Assembly: GCF_014203855.1 (NCBI RefSeq)
Contig: NZ_JACHJV010000003.1
Span: forward strand, 558,001 to 622,000
Length of the DNA: 64,000 bases
Direction of reading: 5' to 3'
Source of the DNA: Kitasatospora kifunensis
GTDB lineage: Bacteria > Actinomycetota > Actinomycetes > Streptomycetales > Streptomycetaceae
The notes beneath the pieces were generated by a model. The model was not told the origin of the DNA, ran no database searches, and saw only the letters and a list, made by a program, of their open reading frames with translations. Numbering within the stretch: position 1 is the first letter of the stretch; each line of letters opens with the position of its first letter. The position numbers and the translations under genes were made by a program. Positions 51,458 to 59,904 of this stretch are shown here, piece after piece.

Positions 51458-51868
51458 TCACCCGGGCAGGTTCAACTGCCAGGAGACGCCGAACCGGTCG
51501 TTGACCCAGCCGAACTTGGTGCTGAAGCCGTAGGATCCCAGCGGCATGAGCTCCGTGCCCCGCTCGGCGAGGGCCGCGTAGCAACGGTCGATCTCGGCCT
51601 CGTTCTCGCACTGCACGAAGAGCGAGATCGCGGGGGTGAAGCCGAAGTCGTGCTTCGCGGGGCTGTCGATGCAGATGAACCGCTGCCCGGCGAGCGCGAA
51701 CGTCGCCTGGTGCACGCTCCCCTCCTTGCCGGGCGCATCGGCGCCGTAGCGGGTGATGCTGATGACCTCGGCGTCGTCGAAGAGCGAGAGGTAGAAGGTC
51801 ATCGCCTCCTCGGCGTTGCCCTCGAACATCAGGAACGTGGTGATCTTCTGCGGCGTCACAATCGCCAT
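51458..51868 (-). CDS. VOC family (PhnB-like glyoxalase-fold) protein
   Basis: A 136-aa protein of the PhnB/3-demethylubiquinone-methyltransferase-like group: KITTFLMFEGNAEEAMTFYL, LFDDAEVISITRYGADAPGK, ICIDSPAKHDFGFTPAISLF and SKFG-type end (STKFGWVNDRFGVSWQLNLP). This is the betaalphabetabetabeta glyoxalase fold; family members have diverse or unknown activity. ATG 51868 has AAGGGG about 8 nt upstream. Single gene. Confidence 0.9.
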   Translation of the reverse strand: MAIVTPQKITTFLMFEGNAEEAMTFYLSLFDDAEVISITRYGADAPGKEGSVHQATFALAGQRFICIDSPAKHDFGFTPAISLFVQCENEAEIDRCYAALAERGTELMPLGSYGFSTKFGWVNDRFGVSWQLNLPG

Positions 51869-52012
51869 GCCACTTGCCCCTTCGGCGTTTCCGGCGGTCG
51901 AACGCGGCCATGCTAGCCGTTTGACACATACGACCTGACGGATTGTCACGAGGCGAACGCGTGGCGTGTGCGCCGACGCGCTCACCCGCTGATCCGGTCT
52001 CCGCCACCGGCG

Positions 52013-53065
52013 TCAGCGGCTGGTGTGGTCGCTCGGCGGTTCGCTCAGGCGGTCATCGTCCACGCGGGTTCCGGCCTGCTTGACCTGGCGGAAGACGGGG
52101 CTGATCTCCATGCCTTCGACGCCGGGCAGGGTTCCGACCCGGTCGGTGGTGAACTCGAAGAGTCTGTCGAGGTCGTGGCAGTGGACGGCGGCGTGGAAGT
52201 TGTACGGGCCGGACACCGCGGCGGCGAACCCCACCTCGGGCAGCTGCGCCATCGCCCGCCCGACGGCTTTGATCTTGGCCGGGTGGACACGCATCCACAG
52301 GTTCGCTCGGGCTCGGAATCCCAGGGCCCTCGGTGCGATCTCCACGTCGATGTAGACCACGCCGTCGGCGAGCAGTGCCTGCAGACGTCGTGACGCTCGG
52401 CCCGGGGTGAGGTCGGCCGCGGCTGCGAGGTCGACGAGACTGGCCCGTCCGTCGGCAGCGAGGGCCGCGAGCAGCCTCTCGTCCTGGGGGCTGAGCTGCG
52501 ACGGCTGACTCCGCACGACCGGCTGTTCGGTGAACGGCGGGTCGCCGGGCCCGAGCGCCGACTCCTGCTCGGGGGTCAGGGTTCCGGCGAGTGCGGCCCA
52601 GTAGTGCCCGCGTCCGCCGATGAACTGGCGCAGGATCACCGACGCCTGCAGGTCGAGCACGGCGGCGGTGCGCGGGAGACGGCGGCCGAGCAGGTCGTCG
52701 CGCTGCTCCTGGGATCGCGAGCGCACGGCGAAGGTGACCTCGGAGCCGGCAGCACTCAGGGCGACCCAGCCGACGTCCTCGCGTTGCGCGAGTGCTTCGG
52801 CGATGGCCGTGACGCTGCCGGGTCGGCAGCGCAGGCGCACCATCCACCGGCTCTGTCCGAGCGCTCCCGGGTCGACCACGCCGATCACCCGGATCGCCCC
52901 GGCACGCCGCATGCGGCGGTAGCGGCGGGCGACGGTCAGCTCGGAGAGGCCGAGGACCGTCGCCACGGTCGCGAATCCGACCCGCGGATCGATCTGGAGG
53001 GCGCGAAGGATTCGCACATCATCCGGCTCCAGAGTGACGGAATCAGTGATCACTGGAGGCTTCAT
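52013..53065 (-). CDS. Double Lrp/AsnC-type regulator
   Basis: A 350-aa protein with two complete Lrp/AsnC units in tandem. The first HTH is DDVRILRALQIDPRVGFATV to LSELTVARRYRRM with an RAM-like domain after it. The second HTH is QDERLLAALAADGRASLVDL to LTPGRASRRLQALL with a second RAM domain (ARANLWMRVHPAKIKAVGRA, SGPYNFHAAVHCHDLDRLFE). It likely binds DNA as a pseudo-tetramer and responds to an amino acid or related ligand. The start is ATG 53065. It is divergent from the amidohydrolase/SDR pair 135 nt away and is their probable regulator. Confidence 0.9.
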   Translation of the reverse strand: MKPPVITDSVTLEPDDVRILRALQIDPRVGFATVATVLGLSELTVARRYRRMRRAGAIRVIGVVDPGALGQSRWMVRLRCRPGSVTAIAEALAQREDVGWVALSAAGSEVTFAVRSRSQEQRDDLLGRRLPRTAAVLDLQASVILRQFIGGRGHYWAALAGTLTPEQESALGPGDPPFTEQPVVRSQPSQLSPQDERLLAALAADGRASLVDLAAAADLTPGRASRRLQALLADGVVYIDVEIAPRALGFRARANLWMRVHPAKIKAVGRAMAQLPEVGFAAAVSGPYNFHAAVHCHDLDRLFEFTTDRVGTLPGVEGMEISPVFRQVKQAGTRVDDDRLSEPPSDHTSR

Positions 53066-53199
53066 GGCGGCAATGCTACAGAGGGTGCCGTTTCTGGGCC
53101 GTTGCGCACCGCGGGTGGCCGAGGCTTGCCCAGGTACGACGCCAAGAGCGCACGATCCGTAGACGGTTGCCGCTGGTAGCGGTGTAGCAGGAGAGCCAG

Positions 53200-54237
53200 A
53201 TGAGAGTCATCGCCATCGAAGAGCACTGGACCACCACGGGAATCGACCAGGCGCTGCGAGCGCAGCCGCCCGGGGCGCGGGACGAGAGCCTGGCTCTGAG
53301 CGACCGAGGGGGCATCCCCGCGCGTCTGCTCGACATCGGTGAGCAGCGAATCGAGGCGATGGACGCGGCGGGCGTCGACGTCCAGATCCTCTCGATCGCC
53401 CCGCCGGGCACGCACGGGCTCCCGGCCAGCGAGGCGGTGGCGCTGAGCCGAGACGCGAACGACCGCGCCAGCGAGGCCGTTCATCGCTATCCGACCCGTC
53501 TGAGGGCCATGACGACGCTGCCGATGTCAGACCCGCAGGCGGCGTTGGCCGAGCTGCAGCGAACCGCGCACGCGCCCGGCCACGTGGGGATCATGTCCTA
53601 CGGCCGCAGCGGCGAGCGCCCACTGGACGACCCCGCCTACGACGAACTGTTCGCGGCGGCCGCCGACTTGGGACGGCCCGTGTTCATCCATCCGCAGATC
53701 CCGCCGAACGCGGTCCGCCAGGCGTCCTACCGCGGGTTCGACCCGACCGTCGAGCTCGCGCTGGCCACCTTCGGCTGGGGATGGCACGTCGAGGCTGGCA
53801 CCGCGGCGCTTCGCCTCATCCTGCGCGGCACCTTCGACCGCCACCCGAACCTGCAGATCGTGCTGGGCCACTGGGGCGAGATGCTCCTGTTCGCGCTCGA
53901 CCGGGTCGACAGCCTCTCCAACATCGCCACCCACCTGGAGCGGCGAGTAGCCGACTACTTCGCAACCAACATTCACATCGCGACCAGCGGCATGCTGACC
54001 CCGCGTCTGCTCCGCCATGCGCTTGACTACACCAGTGTGGACCGCATCCTGCTCTCGGGGGACTATCCCTTCCACCGACTCGATGCCGCGACCCTCACCG
54101 ACTTCCTGCAGACACTTCCCGACCACAACGATCAACAGAAGATCGCCCACACCAACGCCGCGTCGCTCTTCGGCCTCGAACAGCCTCCCCGCGAGGCGGA
54201 CGTCCAGGCGCTGGTGGGGCTCAAGGAGCAGTCATGA
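53200..54237 (+). CDS. Amidohydrolase-family decarboxylase-like enzyme (ACMSD type)
   Basis: A 345-aa TIM-barrel enzyme. It has IAIEEHW at the N terminus (E8-H9, the E-x-H variant seen in ACMSD/gamma-resorcylate decarboxylase relatives), FIHPQIPP (H164), VLGHWGEMLLFALDRVD (H224) and LLSGDYPF (D288), the metal and catalytic residues of that group. Such enzymes decarboxylate aromatic or muconate-type acids with a divalent metal. AGGAG lies just upstream of ATG 53200; its stop overlaps the next gene (ATGA), so it is coupled to the SDR. An inverted repeat CCGCT-GGT-AGCGG at 53170-53182 may be a regulator site. Confidence 0.9.
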   Translation: MRVIAIEEHWTTTGIDQALRAQPPGARDESLALSDRGGIPARLLDIGEQRIEAMDAAGVDVQILSIAPPGTHGLPASEAVALSRDANDRASEAVHRYPTRLRAMTTLPMSDPQAALAELQRTAHAPGHVGIMSYGRSGERPLDDPAYDELFAAAADLGRPVFIHPQIPPNAVRQASYRGFDPTVELALATFGWGWHVEAGTAALRLILRGTFDRHPNLQIVLGHWGEMLLFALDRVDSLSNIATHLERRVADYFATNIHIATSGMLTPRLLRHALDYTSVDRILLSGDYPFHRLDAATLTDFLQTLPDHNDQQKIAHTNAASLFGLEQPPREADVQALVGLKEQS

Positions 54238-54938
54238 GTCTGGCCTCAGAGAACACAACCGTTCTGCTCATCGGCGCCTCTCGCGGCCTGGGCTACGCGA
54301 TCGCCGCGGAATACCTCGACCGGGGATCCCGCGTCGTGGCGACCGTCCGCGGTCCTGGCCGCACCGCCCTGCACGAGCTCCAGGACAGCGCCGGCGGACG
54401 GCTGGAGATCGAGCACGTGGACATCAACGACCCTGAGCAGGTCCAGTCCCTGCGCGACCGGCTCGTCGCCCGCAGGTTCGATCTGCTCTTCGTCAACGCG
54501 GGCGTCGCCAATCGTCCCGAGGAGACCACCGCGAACGTCACGACCGAGGAGTTCACCCGCCTGATGGTCACCAACGCGCTGAGCCCGATGCGGGTCATCG
54601 AGACGCTCGGCGAGCTCACCCACGAAAGCGGCACCATCGCGATCATGTCCTCCGGTCAAGGCAGCATCGCCAACAACGAACGCGGCGGCTTCGAGATCTA
54701 CCGAGCCAGCAAGTCCGCCCTCAACCAACTCATGCGCAGCTACGCCGCCCGTCACCGCGACGACGGCCGAACGCTGCTGCTGTTGGCGCCCGGCTGGGTC
54801 AAGACCGACCTCGGCGGCCCTGACGCCCACCTCACCATCAGCGAGAGCATCCCCAACCTCGTCACCACCATCGACGCCCAACGCGGCCGCTCCGGCCTGC
54901 AGTACCTCGACTACCAAGGCCAGACGGTCGCCTGGTGA
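54234..54938 (+). CDS. SDR family oxidoreductase
   Basis: A 234-aa SDR of the short, C-factor/CsgA-like class: VLLIGASRGLGYAIAAEYLD (GxxxGLG), LLFVNAGVANRPEE, IAIMSSGQGSIANN (Ser), YRASKSALNQL (YxxxK) and LLLAPGWVKTDLGG. The start ATG 54234 lies inside the end of the amidohydrolase gene (4-nt overlap), so both enzymes are made together and probably act on the same substrate class. Cytoplasmic, NAD(P)-dependent. Confidence 0.92.
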   Translation: MSLASENTTVLLIGASRGLGYAIAAEYLDRGSRVVATVRGPGRTALHELQDSAGGRLEIEHVDINDPEQVQSLRDRLVARRFDLLFVNAGVANRPEETTANVTTEEFTRLMVTNALSPMRVIETLGELTHESGTIAIMSSGQGSIANNERGGFEIYRASKSALNQLMRSYAARHRDDGRTLLLLAPGWVKTDLGGPDAHLTISESIPNLVTTIDAQRGRSGLQYLDYQGQTVAW

Positions 54939-55010
54939 CCCGTTCGACCGGGTGCTCCGGCCGGGTGCTGGGGCTCGACGGCCACTGAGCGGCGTCCAGG
55001 ACAACCGTCC

Positions 55011-55781
55011 TCAGCCGCCGTAGCGTCGCTGCCTGGCGGCGAAGCTGCGTACCGCGCGCAGGAAGTCGACCTCGCGGAACGCGGGCCAGTAGGCCTCGCA
55101 GAAGTACAGTTCCGAGTAGGCGCTCTGCCAGAGCAGGAAGTTCGACAGCCGTTGTTCGCCGCTGGTACGGATGACCAGGTCGGGATCGGGCTGGCCAGCG
55201 GTGTAGAGGTGCGGGGCGATGTCGTCGACGGTCAGGGTGTCGGCGACGTCGGTCAGTGACGCGCCGGCTTCGGCACGCGCGTACATCAGCTCGCGTACGG
55301 CCTCGACGACCTCCTGACGGCCGCCGTAGCCGACGGCCAGGGTGACGTGGGCGCCCGTGGTACAGGTGCGGGTGGCCTCGACGGCCTCCTTGAGAGCACG
55401 GGCGGTGCTGTCGGGCAGTGCGTCGGTCATTCCGGCGAGGTGGACCTGCCAGCGGGCGTCCGGGCGGGTGAGGCGGTCGGCGACCACCTGCTCGATCAGC
55501 CGCATCAGGTAGGCGACTTCGGCGTCGTCGCGGCGCTGGAGGTTCTCGGTCGAGCACAGGAAGACGGTGATGTGTCTGATCCCCAGGGCTTCGCACCAGG
55601 AGAGCACCTCCTCGACGTGCTCGGCGCCCACCTTGTGCCCAAGGCTCGGGTTGGCCATGCCCATCTGCCGGGCCCAGCGACGGTTGCCGTCCATGATCAG
55701 CCCGACGTGCCGGGGCAGTGGGCCCACCATGACCTGCTGTCGCAGGCGGCGGGCGTAGAGGGCGCGGAGCAGATCAGGCAT
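55011..55781 (-). CDS. uppS: Cis-prenyltransferase (polyprenyl diphosphate synthase)
   Basis: A 256-aa cis-prenyltransferase: HVGLIMDGNRRWARQMGMAN (D31, catalytic Asp, and the GNRRWA motif), VFLCSTENLQRR, VTLAVGYGGRQEVVEAVREL and the C-terminal DLVIRTSGEQRLSNFLLWQS AYSELYF region. The family joins isopentenyl units in the cis configuration, giving undecaprenyl diphosphate or shorter products. Here the gene stands alone, not with recO/era as housekeeping uppS often does, so it may be a second copy for a short-chain or secondary terpenoid; that is inference. ATG 55781 is chosen over GTG 55787. Confidence 0.88.
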   Translation of the reverse strand: MPDLLRALYARRLRQQVMVGPLPRHVGLIMDGNRRWARQMGMANPSLGHKVGAEHVEEVLSWCEALGIRHITVFLCSTENLQRRDDAEVAYLMRLIEQVVADRLTRPDARWQVHLAGMTDALPDSTARALKEAVEATRTCTTGAHVTLAVGYGGRQEVVEAVRELMYARAEAGASLTDVADTLTVDDIAPHLYTAGQPDPDLVIRTSGEQRLSNFLLWQSAYSELYFCEAYWPAFREVDFLRAVRSFAARQRRYGG

Positions 55782-55863
55782 GAGCACCGTCCAAGTGATC
55801 GGGGAGGTCCGCCCGTTCGGGCGAGGCCGAGTTCGCGGGTTCGATTCGAGAGGGTGCTGCGGC

Positions 55864-56652
55864 TCAGTCGGCCGACGGCAGGTCGCGCAGGTCCCGCAGG
55901 GTGCCCGCGCACACCGCCGTCAACAGCAGCAGGCTCGCTCCGATGGCGGCGCCGAGCAGGTGGAACCCGTCAGCGGTGACCGAAGCGCCGAAGATGGTCG
56001 CGCCGCCAGTGGCGCTGGCACCGGCGAGGGTCCAGACGCCGGCCCGCAGGCGGCCGGTGCCCGGCGGCACGACGGCGTCCGCACCGACGCCGGTGAAGAT
56101 GCGCGGAATCTGGATCGCGCCGAGGCCGAGGGCGATCCACCAGGCGGCGAGCACGGCGGTGCACAGGGTGGGCGGCGAGGCGTTCGCGCTGACGCCGCTG
56201 TGCACCAGGACGACCGCGGCAGTGCCGAGGAGTGTCGGTGCGGCGAGGCGGCGGACCGCCCAGCCCAGCAGCGTGATCGCGGCGCCCAGCGTGGGCCGGG
56301 GCCGTGGGGCGACCAGGGCGATGCCGAGCAGCAGCAGGGTGGTGCAGCCGTGCATGACCCCGTTGCGCAGGCCGTCCGCGGGCAGCGGGCCGGCCTGTTC
56401 GGCGGCCAGGTGCCCGAGGAACCAGGCGGCCAGGGCGACCGTGATGCCCATGGTGGCCACCCGCCGCTGGCGCTGCGCCGGGGAGTCGGCGGGCCAGACC
56501 GCCGGGTGCAGCCACATGTCCACGATGCCCGCGATCAGGTTGGGCCAGGACTTCCAGCCCGCGCCCCGGGCCTCGTCCTCCGCCAGCGAACCCCAGCGCT
56601 CCCGGAAGGCGTCCGGGTAGAGCCTGACCAGGCTTCGGGCGACGACGCTCAC
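55864..56652 (-). CDS. Multi-pass membrane protein coupled to PadR
   Basis: The protein has 262 aa: a cytoplasmic N terminus (SLVRLYPDAFRERWGSLAED, WPNLIAGIVDMWLHPAVWP) and about six hydrophobic helices (MGITVALAAWFLGHLAAEQA, CTTLLLLGIALVA, LAAPTLLGTAAVVLVHSG, LCTAVLAAWWIALGLGAIQI, and two near the end). The N-terminal RLYP.AFR..WG segment is typical of permease-associated membrane proteins found next to PadR regulators. GTG 56652 overlaps the PadR stop (GTGA). Function unknown; possibly an envelope stress or efflux component. Confidence 0.78.
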   Translation of the reverse strand: MSVVARSLVRLYPDAFRERWGSLAEDEARGAGWKSWPNLIAGIVDMWLHPAVWPADSPAQRQRRVATMGITVALAAWFLGHLAAEQAGPLPADGLRNGVMHGCTTLLLLGIALVAPRPRPTLGAAITLLGWAVRRLAAPTLLGTAAVVLVHSGVSANASPPTLCTAVLAAWWIALGLGAIQIPRIFTGVGADAVVPPGTGRLRAGVWTLAGASATGGATIFGASVTADGFHLLGAAIGASLLLLTAVCAGTLRDLRDLPSAD

Positions 56653-56951
56653 GCGGGATTCACCCCCAGACGCCGCAGTCCCGCGTTCGCGACCCGGGCC
56701 ATGGCCCGCAGCTCGCGTTCCAGCACCTCGCGGCCAAGGGGCGTCAGCCGTACCGGGCGCTGGCGGCCCTGCCCGTCGAGCGGCTCGATCAGCCGCTTCG
56801 ACTCCAGCCTGGCCAGCGCCCCGTACAGACTGCCGGGCCCCAGCCGCTCCCCGGTCAGCTCCTCGATCGCCGCGTTGATGGCGTATCCGTGCAGCGGCCC
56901 GTCGGCCAGTGCGCAGAGCACCAGCGTCTGGGCGTCGTTGGCTTGCATCAT
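56649..56951 (-). CDS. PadR family transcriptional regulator
   Basis: A 100-aa winged-helix regulator: DAQTLVLCALADGPLHGYAI, LGPGSLYGALARLESKRLIE and RPVRLTPLGREVLERELRAM, the short PadR form without a C-terminal effector domain. The start is ATG 56951 (adjacent ATG 56948 equally possible) with AGAGGGG upstream. Its stop overlaps the membrane protein gene. Three perfect ACTACGC heptamers lie 28-62 nt upstream, in the divergent promoter region, and are the probable operator. Confidence 0.9.
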   Translation of the reverse strand: MMQANDAQTLVLCALADGPLHGYAINAAIEELTGERLGPGSLYGALARLESKRLIEPLDGQGRQRPVRLTPLGREVLERELRAMARVANAGLRRLGVNPA

Positions 56952-56978
56952 GCCCCTCTCGTTCTGACGGAGCACCAT

Positions 56979-57013
56979 ACTACGCGCCGTGAACTACGCG
57001 CTACGTACTACGC
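56979..57013. promoter_or_regulatory. Three ACTACGC direct repeats at 14-bp spacing
   Basis: Perfect heptamers start at 56979, 56993 and 57007. They lie between the PadR start codon and the divergent, truncated membrane-protein gene, whose first ATG (57015) follows within 2 nt of the last repeat. Confidence 0.7.
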
Positions 57014-57014
57014 A

Positions 57015-57290
57015 ATGTGTACTATCGCCGCCATGTGCGCAGAGTTGACGAACAATCAGCTGGAAGTCGGGCACCCCGCCCGCCCGGCCACGGCCGCGGC
57101 GCTGTGGACGTCCGCTGCCAACGCCACCGCCTTCACCGCGTTCGCCTACCTGACGACGCAGGTGCACGCGGTACGGGCGGGCAGCCCCTGGCAGGACGAT
57201 CCGTACGACACCGTGGTGACCTTCACGGTCTTCTTCGTCCCGCTGCTCGGCGTGCTCGACGGGCACGCTCGCCTTCGGTGCGGTGGCGAT
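57015..57290 (+). pseudogene. Truncated membrane protein gene
   Basis: From ATG 57033 (or 57015, same frame): MCAELTNNQLEVGHPARPAT, TSAANATAFTAFAYLTTQVH, VRAGSPWQDDPYDTVVTFTV and FFVPLLGVLDGHARL, after which the frame becomes nonsense at about 57275. The two hydrophobic stretches look like the start of a multi-pass membrane protein, of a type often divergent from PadR. The 3' part is missing without an IS at the breakpoint. Confidence 0.5.
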
Positions 57291-57408
57291 TGGCACCAAG
57301 GAACGACAGCGGGACGCTCCCGGGCGGAGCATCGAACCGCCGCCATCAGGCCCGCCAGAGACTCTGCGGAGCGCCGGGGACCGGGACACGGTGGTCCCCG
57401 GTCGGTGA

Positions 57409-57972
57409 CTACCCCAAGTGGCTACCCCGGGTGGCGCAGGCTGGCCGCGGGAGCGGCTGGGTGCGCAGCCGGGAAGCGGCGACGACGTCCGCGGCGGCGA
57501 CCGCGCGGCGGGTCTGGCGGGTGACGGCGGGGATGTCGAGTGGGGTCGGCAGGACGAGTTCGGCCCACACCGTCTTCCCCGCCGGGGTCTGCATCGCGCC
57601 CCATTGGTCGGTGAGGGCATCGACCATTAGCAGGCCGCGCCCCGTCAACGCCGCGCCGTCACCGAACCGGTCCTGCGGGCGGAGCTGGCCGTTTCCGCCG
57701 TCGCCGACTTCGACGCGCAGCCGATCGCCGGGCGGGGCCAGGCGCAGCGTGGCGTCGATGGTGCCGGGCTTGTTGTGGGTGGCAGCGTTGGCGATGAGTT
57801 CGGAGGCGACGGCGACCAGGTCGTCCAGCGCACCGCCGGTGATGCCCCAGCCGGTCGCGGCGGCGCGCAGCGCCCGGCGGGCGAAACCGACGCAGGCCAT
57901 GCGCTCGATCGGGTCGGTGGCGGTGGCGGCCACCGTCAGGCGGTACTCCAGCCCGCGGCCGGGCCGGCTCAC
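57409..57972 (-). CDS. ATP-binding protein, anti-sigma-factor-like (GHKL)
   Basis: A 187-aa protein with a histidine-kinase-like ATPase domain: LDDLVAVASELIANAATHNK (N box), RLRVEVGDGGNGQLRPQDRF (G1 box) and ALTGRGLLMVDALTDQWGAM (G2 box). This is the RsbW/SpoIIAB-like class abundant in streptomycetes, where it binds sigma factors or anti-anti-sigma factors. GTG 57972 has GGGAGGG upstream and overlaps the stop of the preceding gene (GTGA). The partner is unknown. Confidence 0.88.
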   Translation of the reverse strand: MSRPGRGLEYRLTVAATATDPIERMACVGFARRALRAAATGWGITGGALDDLVAVASELIANAATHNKPGTIDATLRLAPPGDRLRVEVGDGGNGQLRPQDRFGDGAALTGRGLLMVDALTDQWGAMQTPAGKTVWAELVLPTPLDIPAVTRQTRRAVAAADVVAASRLRTQPLPRPACATRGSHLG

Positions 57973-58370
57973 CGGGTCCCTCCCGGCGCGGGACAGCTCC
58001 GGGCGCCGCCGGCGGTCAGCACGACCCCGAGCCCCTGCAGAAGGCCCGAAAGACGGGCCCAGGACGTCGCACTGTCGGCAACCATCCGGCGGTTGATCGT
58101 GATGACCACGCCCACCTGGCCGTCGGTGACCAGTCGGGTGACGCGCTGCCAGCCTGGCCGTTCGGTCAGTGGCACCAGGTCGTCCGGGTCGATGACGGTC
58201 TCCACCACGGTCCAGCCCTCGGCGGTGGCCCGCTGCTCGCACCACGCGGTGTAGCGCGCCACGGAGACCGGATCGTCTTCGGCGCACACGTACGCGACGG
58301 CTGTGTGCTGCCGGGGCGGTCTTGAGCAGGTCGGGCCTGGGTCGATGGGTGTGGGCGCGTTGGACAGCAT
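57969..58370 (-). CDS. Hypothetical protein with resolvase-like features
   Basis: The protein has 133 aa: RQHTAVAYVCAEDDPVSVAR, YTAWCEQRATAEGWTVVETV, DPDDLVPLTERPGWQRVTRL and VTDGQVGVVITINRRMVADS. The layout of strand, Y...R, long helix, then RPGW..L and a V-V-I strand resembles the N-terminal catalytic domain of serine recombinases. The expected catalytic Ser in the first strand motif (Y-x-R-x-S) is not seen, so recombinase activity is unlikely. ATG 58370 has GGGAG 7 nt upstream. Coupled to the ATPase downstream. Confidence 0.65.
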   Translation of the reverse strand: MLSNAPTPIDPGPTCSRPPRQHTAVAYVCAEDDPVSVARYTAWCEQRATAEGWTVVETVIDPDDLVPLTERPGWQRVTRLVTDGQVGVVITINRRMVADSATSWARLSGLLQGLGVVLTAGGARSCPAPGGTR

Positions 58371-58614
58371 CAAAGGGCTCCCGGAAGGTGACGACACGTC
58401 ATTGACTGCGGCCACGGCATGGGTAGGTACCGGATGCGCCGCCGTGCCTGCGCGGTGGACGACCAGGAGGACTGGCGCCTTACCGCGGGCACGGGTCCAG
58501 TTCACCGCCCGTCGGGCAGCGCGCGGGCTCACTCGACCGGACGTTTCACCGGACGTTTCCGCCACGGGGTCGGACGGCCGGTGACAAGGTGTCAGGCATG
58601 AGAGGGGGTACCCG

Positions 58615-59904
58615 TTGAGTACGCGGACACTGGCAGGGCTGCGCAAGGCGGCCGGCCACACCCAGGAGACCTTCGTCGTCGCGTTCGGCGTGATGGCCAA
58701 GCAGCTCGACGCGGCGGCGGCGGTGAGCGTGCGTCAGCTGCGCCGCTGGGAGTCCCCCGACCCACCCCTCCCCCACCCCGGGCAGCAGGCCGTGCTGGAG
58801 GCGTTGCTCGGTGTGCCGCTGGATGAGATGGGGTTCGCCGTGCCCGCGGAGCGGCGCCATGGCTCAGCCGTGGGCGGGAACACTGACCATGTGGAACGCA
58901 GACGGTTCGTGGTGGATGTCGGGGCCGTGCTCGGCGCCTCGGTCCTGCCCGCCGCTACCCGTCCCGGACGTCGGATCGGCGCGTGCGATGTCCAGCGCCT
59001 GACTGCAGACGTCGCCGACCTCTTCACCGTGGACCACCGCCACGGCGGGAGGGCCGCGCAGAAGGCCGCTGCCCAGCTCCTGAGGAAGCTGAACTCCCTT
59101 ATGGCCGAAGGGACCTACCTGGAGCGCGTCGGCCGGGACCTGCACGCGCTGACCGGCACTGTGCACTCCCACCTCGGCTGGATCGAGTTCGACGCCGGAC
59201 GCCCCGGCAAGGCGCGGGCCGCCTGCGCCGAAGCTCTGACCTCCGCCCGCCTCGTCGGCGACCCGCTCCTCGAGGTCCGCGCGCTCGACAGCCTCTCCCT
59301 CCTCGCGGTCGAACAGAAACGCCTCTGGGAAGCGGTCGCGGCCGCAACCGCCGCAGGCGACCTCGCCCAGCACCACGGCGGTCCGAAGGTGAAGTCCGTG
59401 GTCGCGCTGCGCCAAGCCCGCGCTTTGTCAGCCGCAGGCGACCACAGCGCCGCCCGCCGCGCGCTCTCGCAGTCGCTCTCCTGGTACGACCGCTCCGGCA
59501 ACGACACCGACGCGCCGCCGTGGACCGCCTTCGCCGGGCAGGTGGAGGTCGACTACGCCACCGCCTCCTGGCACACGGCCACCGGCCACCCGCTGCACGC
59601 GGTGCCGTTCCTGCGCTCCGCCCTCTCCCAGCTCGGCGATGGCCACTCCCGCAACCGGGCGCTCTACCGGGCCCGTCTGGCGGAGGTTCTGCTGGCCACC
59701 GGGCAGTTGGAGGAGGCCGCGGCCGAGGCACGGGCCGCAGCCGAGGCCGCGCAGGGCATGACCTCGGCCCGGTTGACTGACCGGCTGCGTGCCGTCGCCT
59801 CGACCGTCGGCCGGATCGACACGGCCGCAGCGCGGGACTGTGCGGAGCAGCTGCGGACATTCGGCTTCACGACCACGACCAGGAGCAGCGGGAGGACTCG
59901 GTGA
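58615..59904 (+). CDS. HTH-TPR regulator
   Basis: A 429-aa protein starting at TTG 58615 (GAGAGGGGG upstream). The N-terminal HTH (LAGLRKAAGHTQETFVVAFG to VSVRQLRRWESPDPPLP) is XRE-like. A linker and several TPR-like helical pairs follow (LHALTGTVHSHLGWIEFDAG, ARLVGDPLLEVRALDSLSLL, QARALSAAGDHSAARRALSQ, YRARLAEVLLATGQLEEAAA). This is the common streptomycete sporulation/secondary-metabolism regulator type. Its stop overlaps the GNAT start (GTGA). It is divergent from the resolvase-like/ATPase pair across 244 nt. Confidence 0.82.
   Translation: MSTRTLAGLRKAAGHTQETFVVAFGVMAKQLDAAAAVSVRQLRRWESPDPPLPHPGQQAVLEALLGVPLDEMGFAVPAERRHGSAVGGNTDHVERRRFVVDVGAVLGASVLPAATRPGRRIGACDVQRLTADVADLFTVDHRHGGRAAQKAAAQLLRKLNSLMAEGTYLERVGRDLHALTGTVHSHLGWIEFDAGRPGKARAACAEALTSARLVGDPLLEVRALDSLSLLAVEQKRLWEAVAAATAAGDLAQHHGGPKVKSVVALRQARALSAAGDHSAARRALSQSLSWYDRSGNDTDAPPWTAFAGQVEVDYATASWHTATGHPLHAVPFLRSALSQLGDGHSRNRALYRARLAEVLLATGQLEEAAAEARAAAEAAQGMTSARLTDRLRAVASTVGRIDTAAARDCAEQLRTFGFTTTTRSSGRTR

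Noticed and set aside
55828-55860. GCGGGTTCGATTCGAG looks like a tRNA T-arm
   Set aside because: The stem does not pair properly and no acceptor or anticodon arms can be drawn around it.
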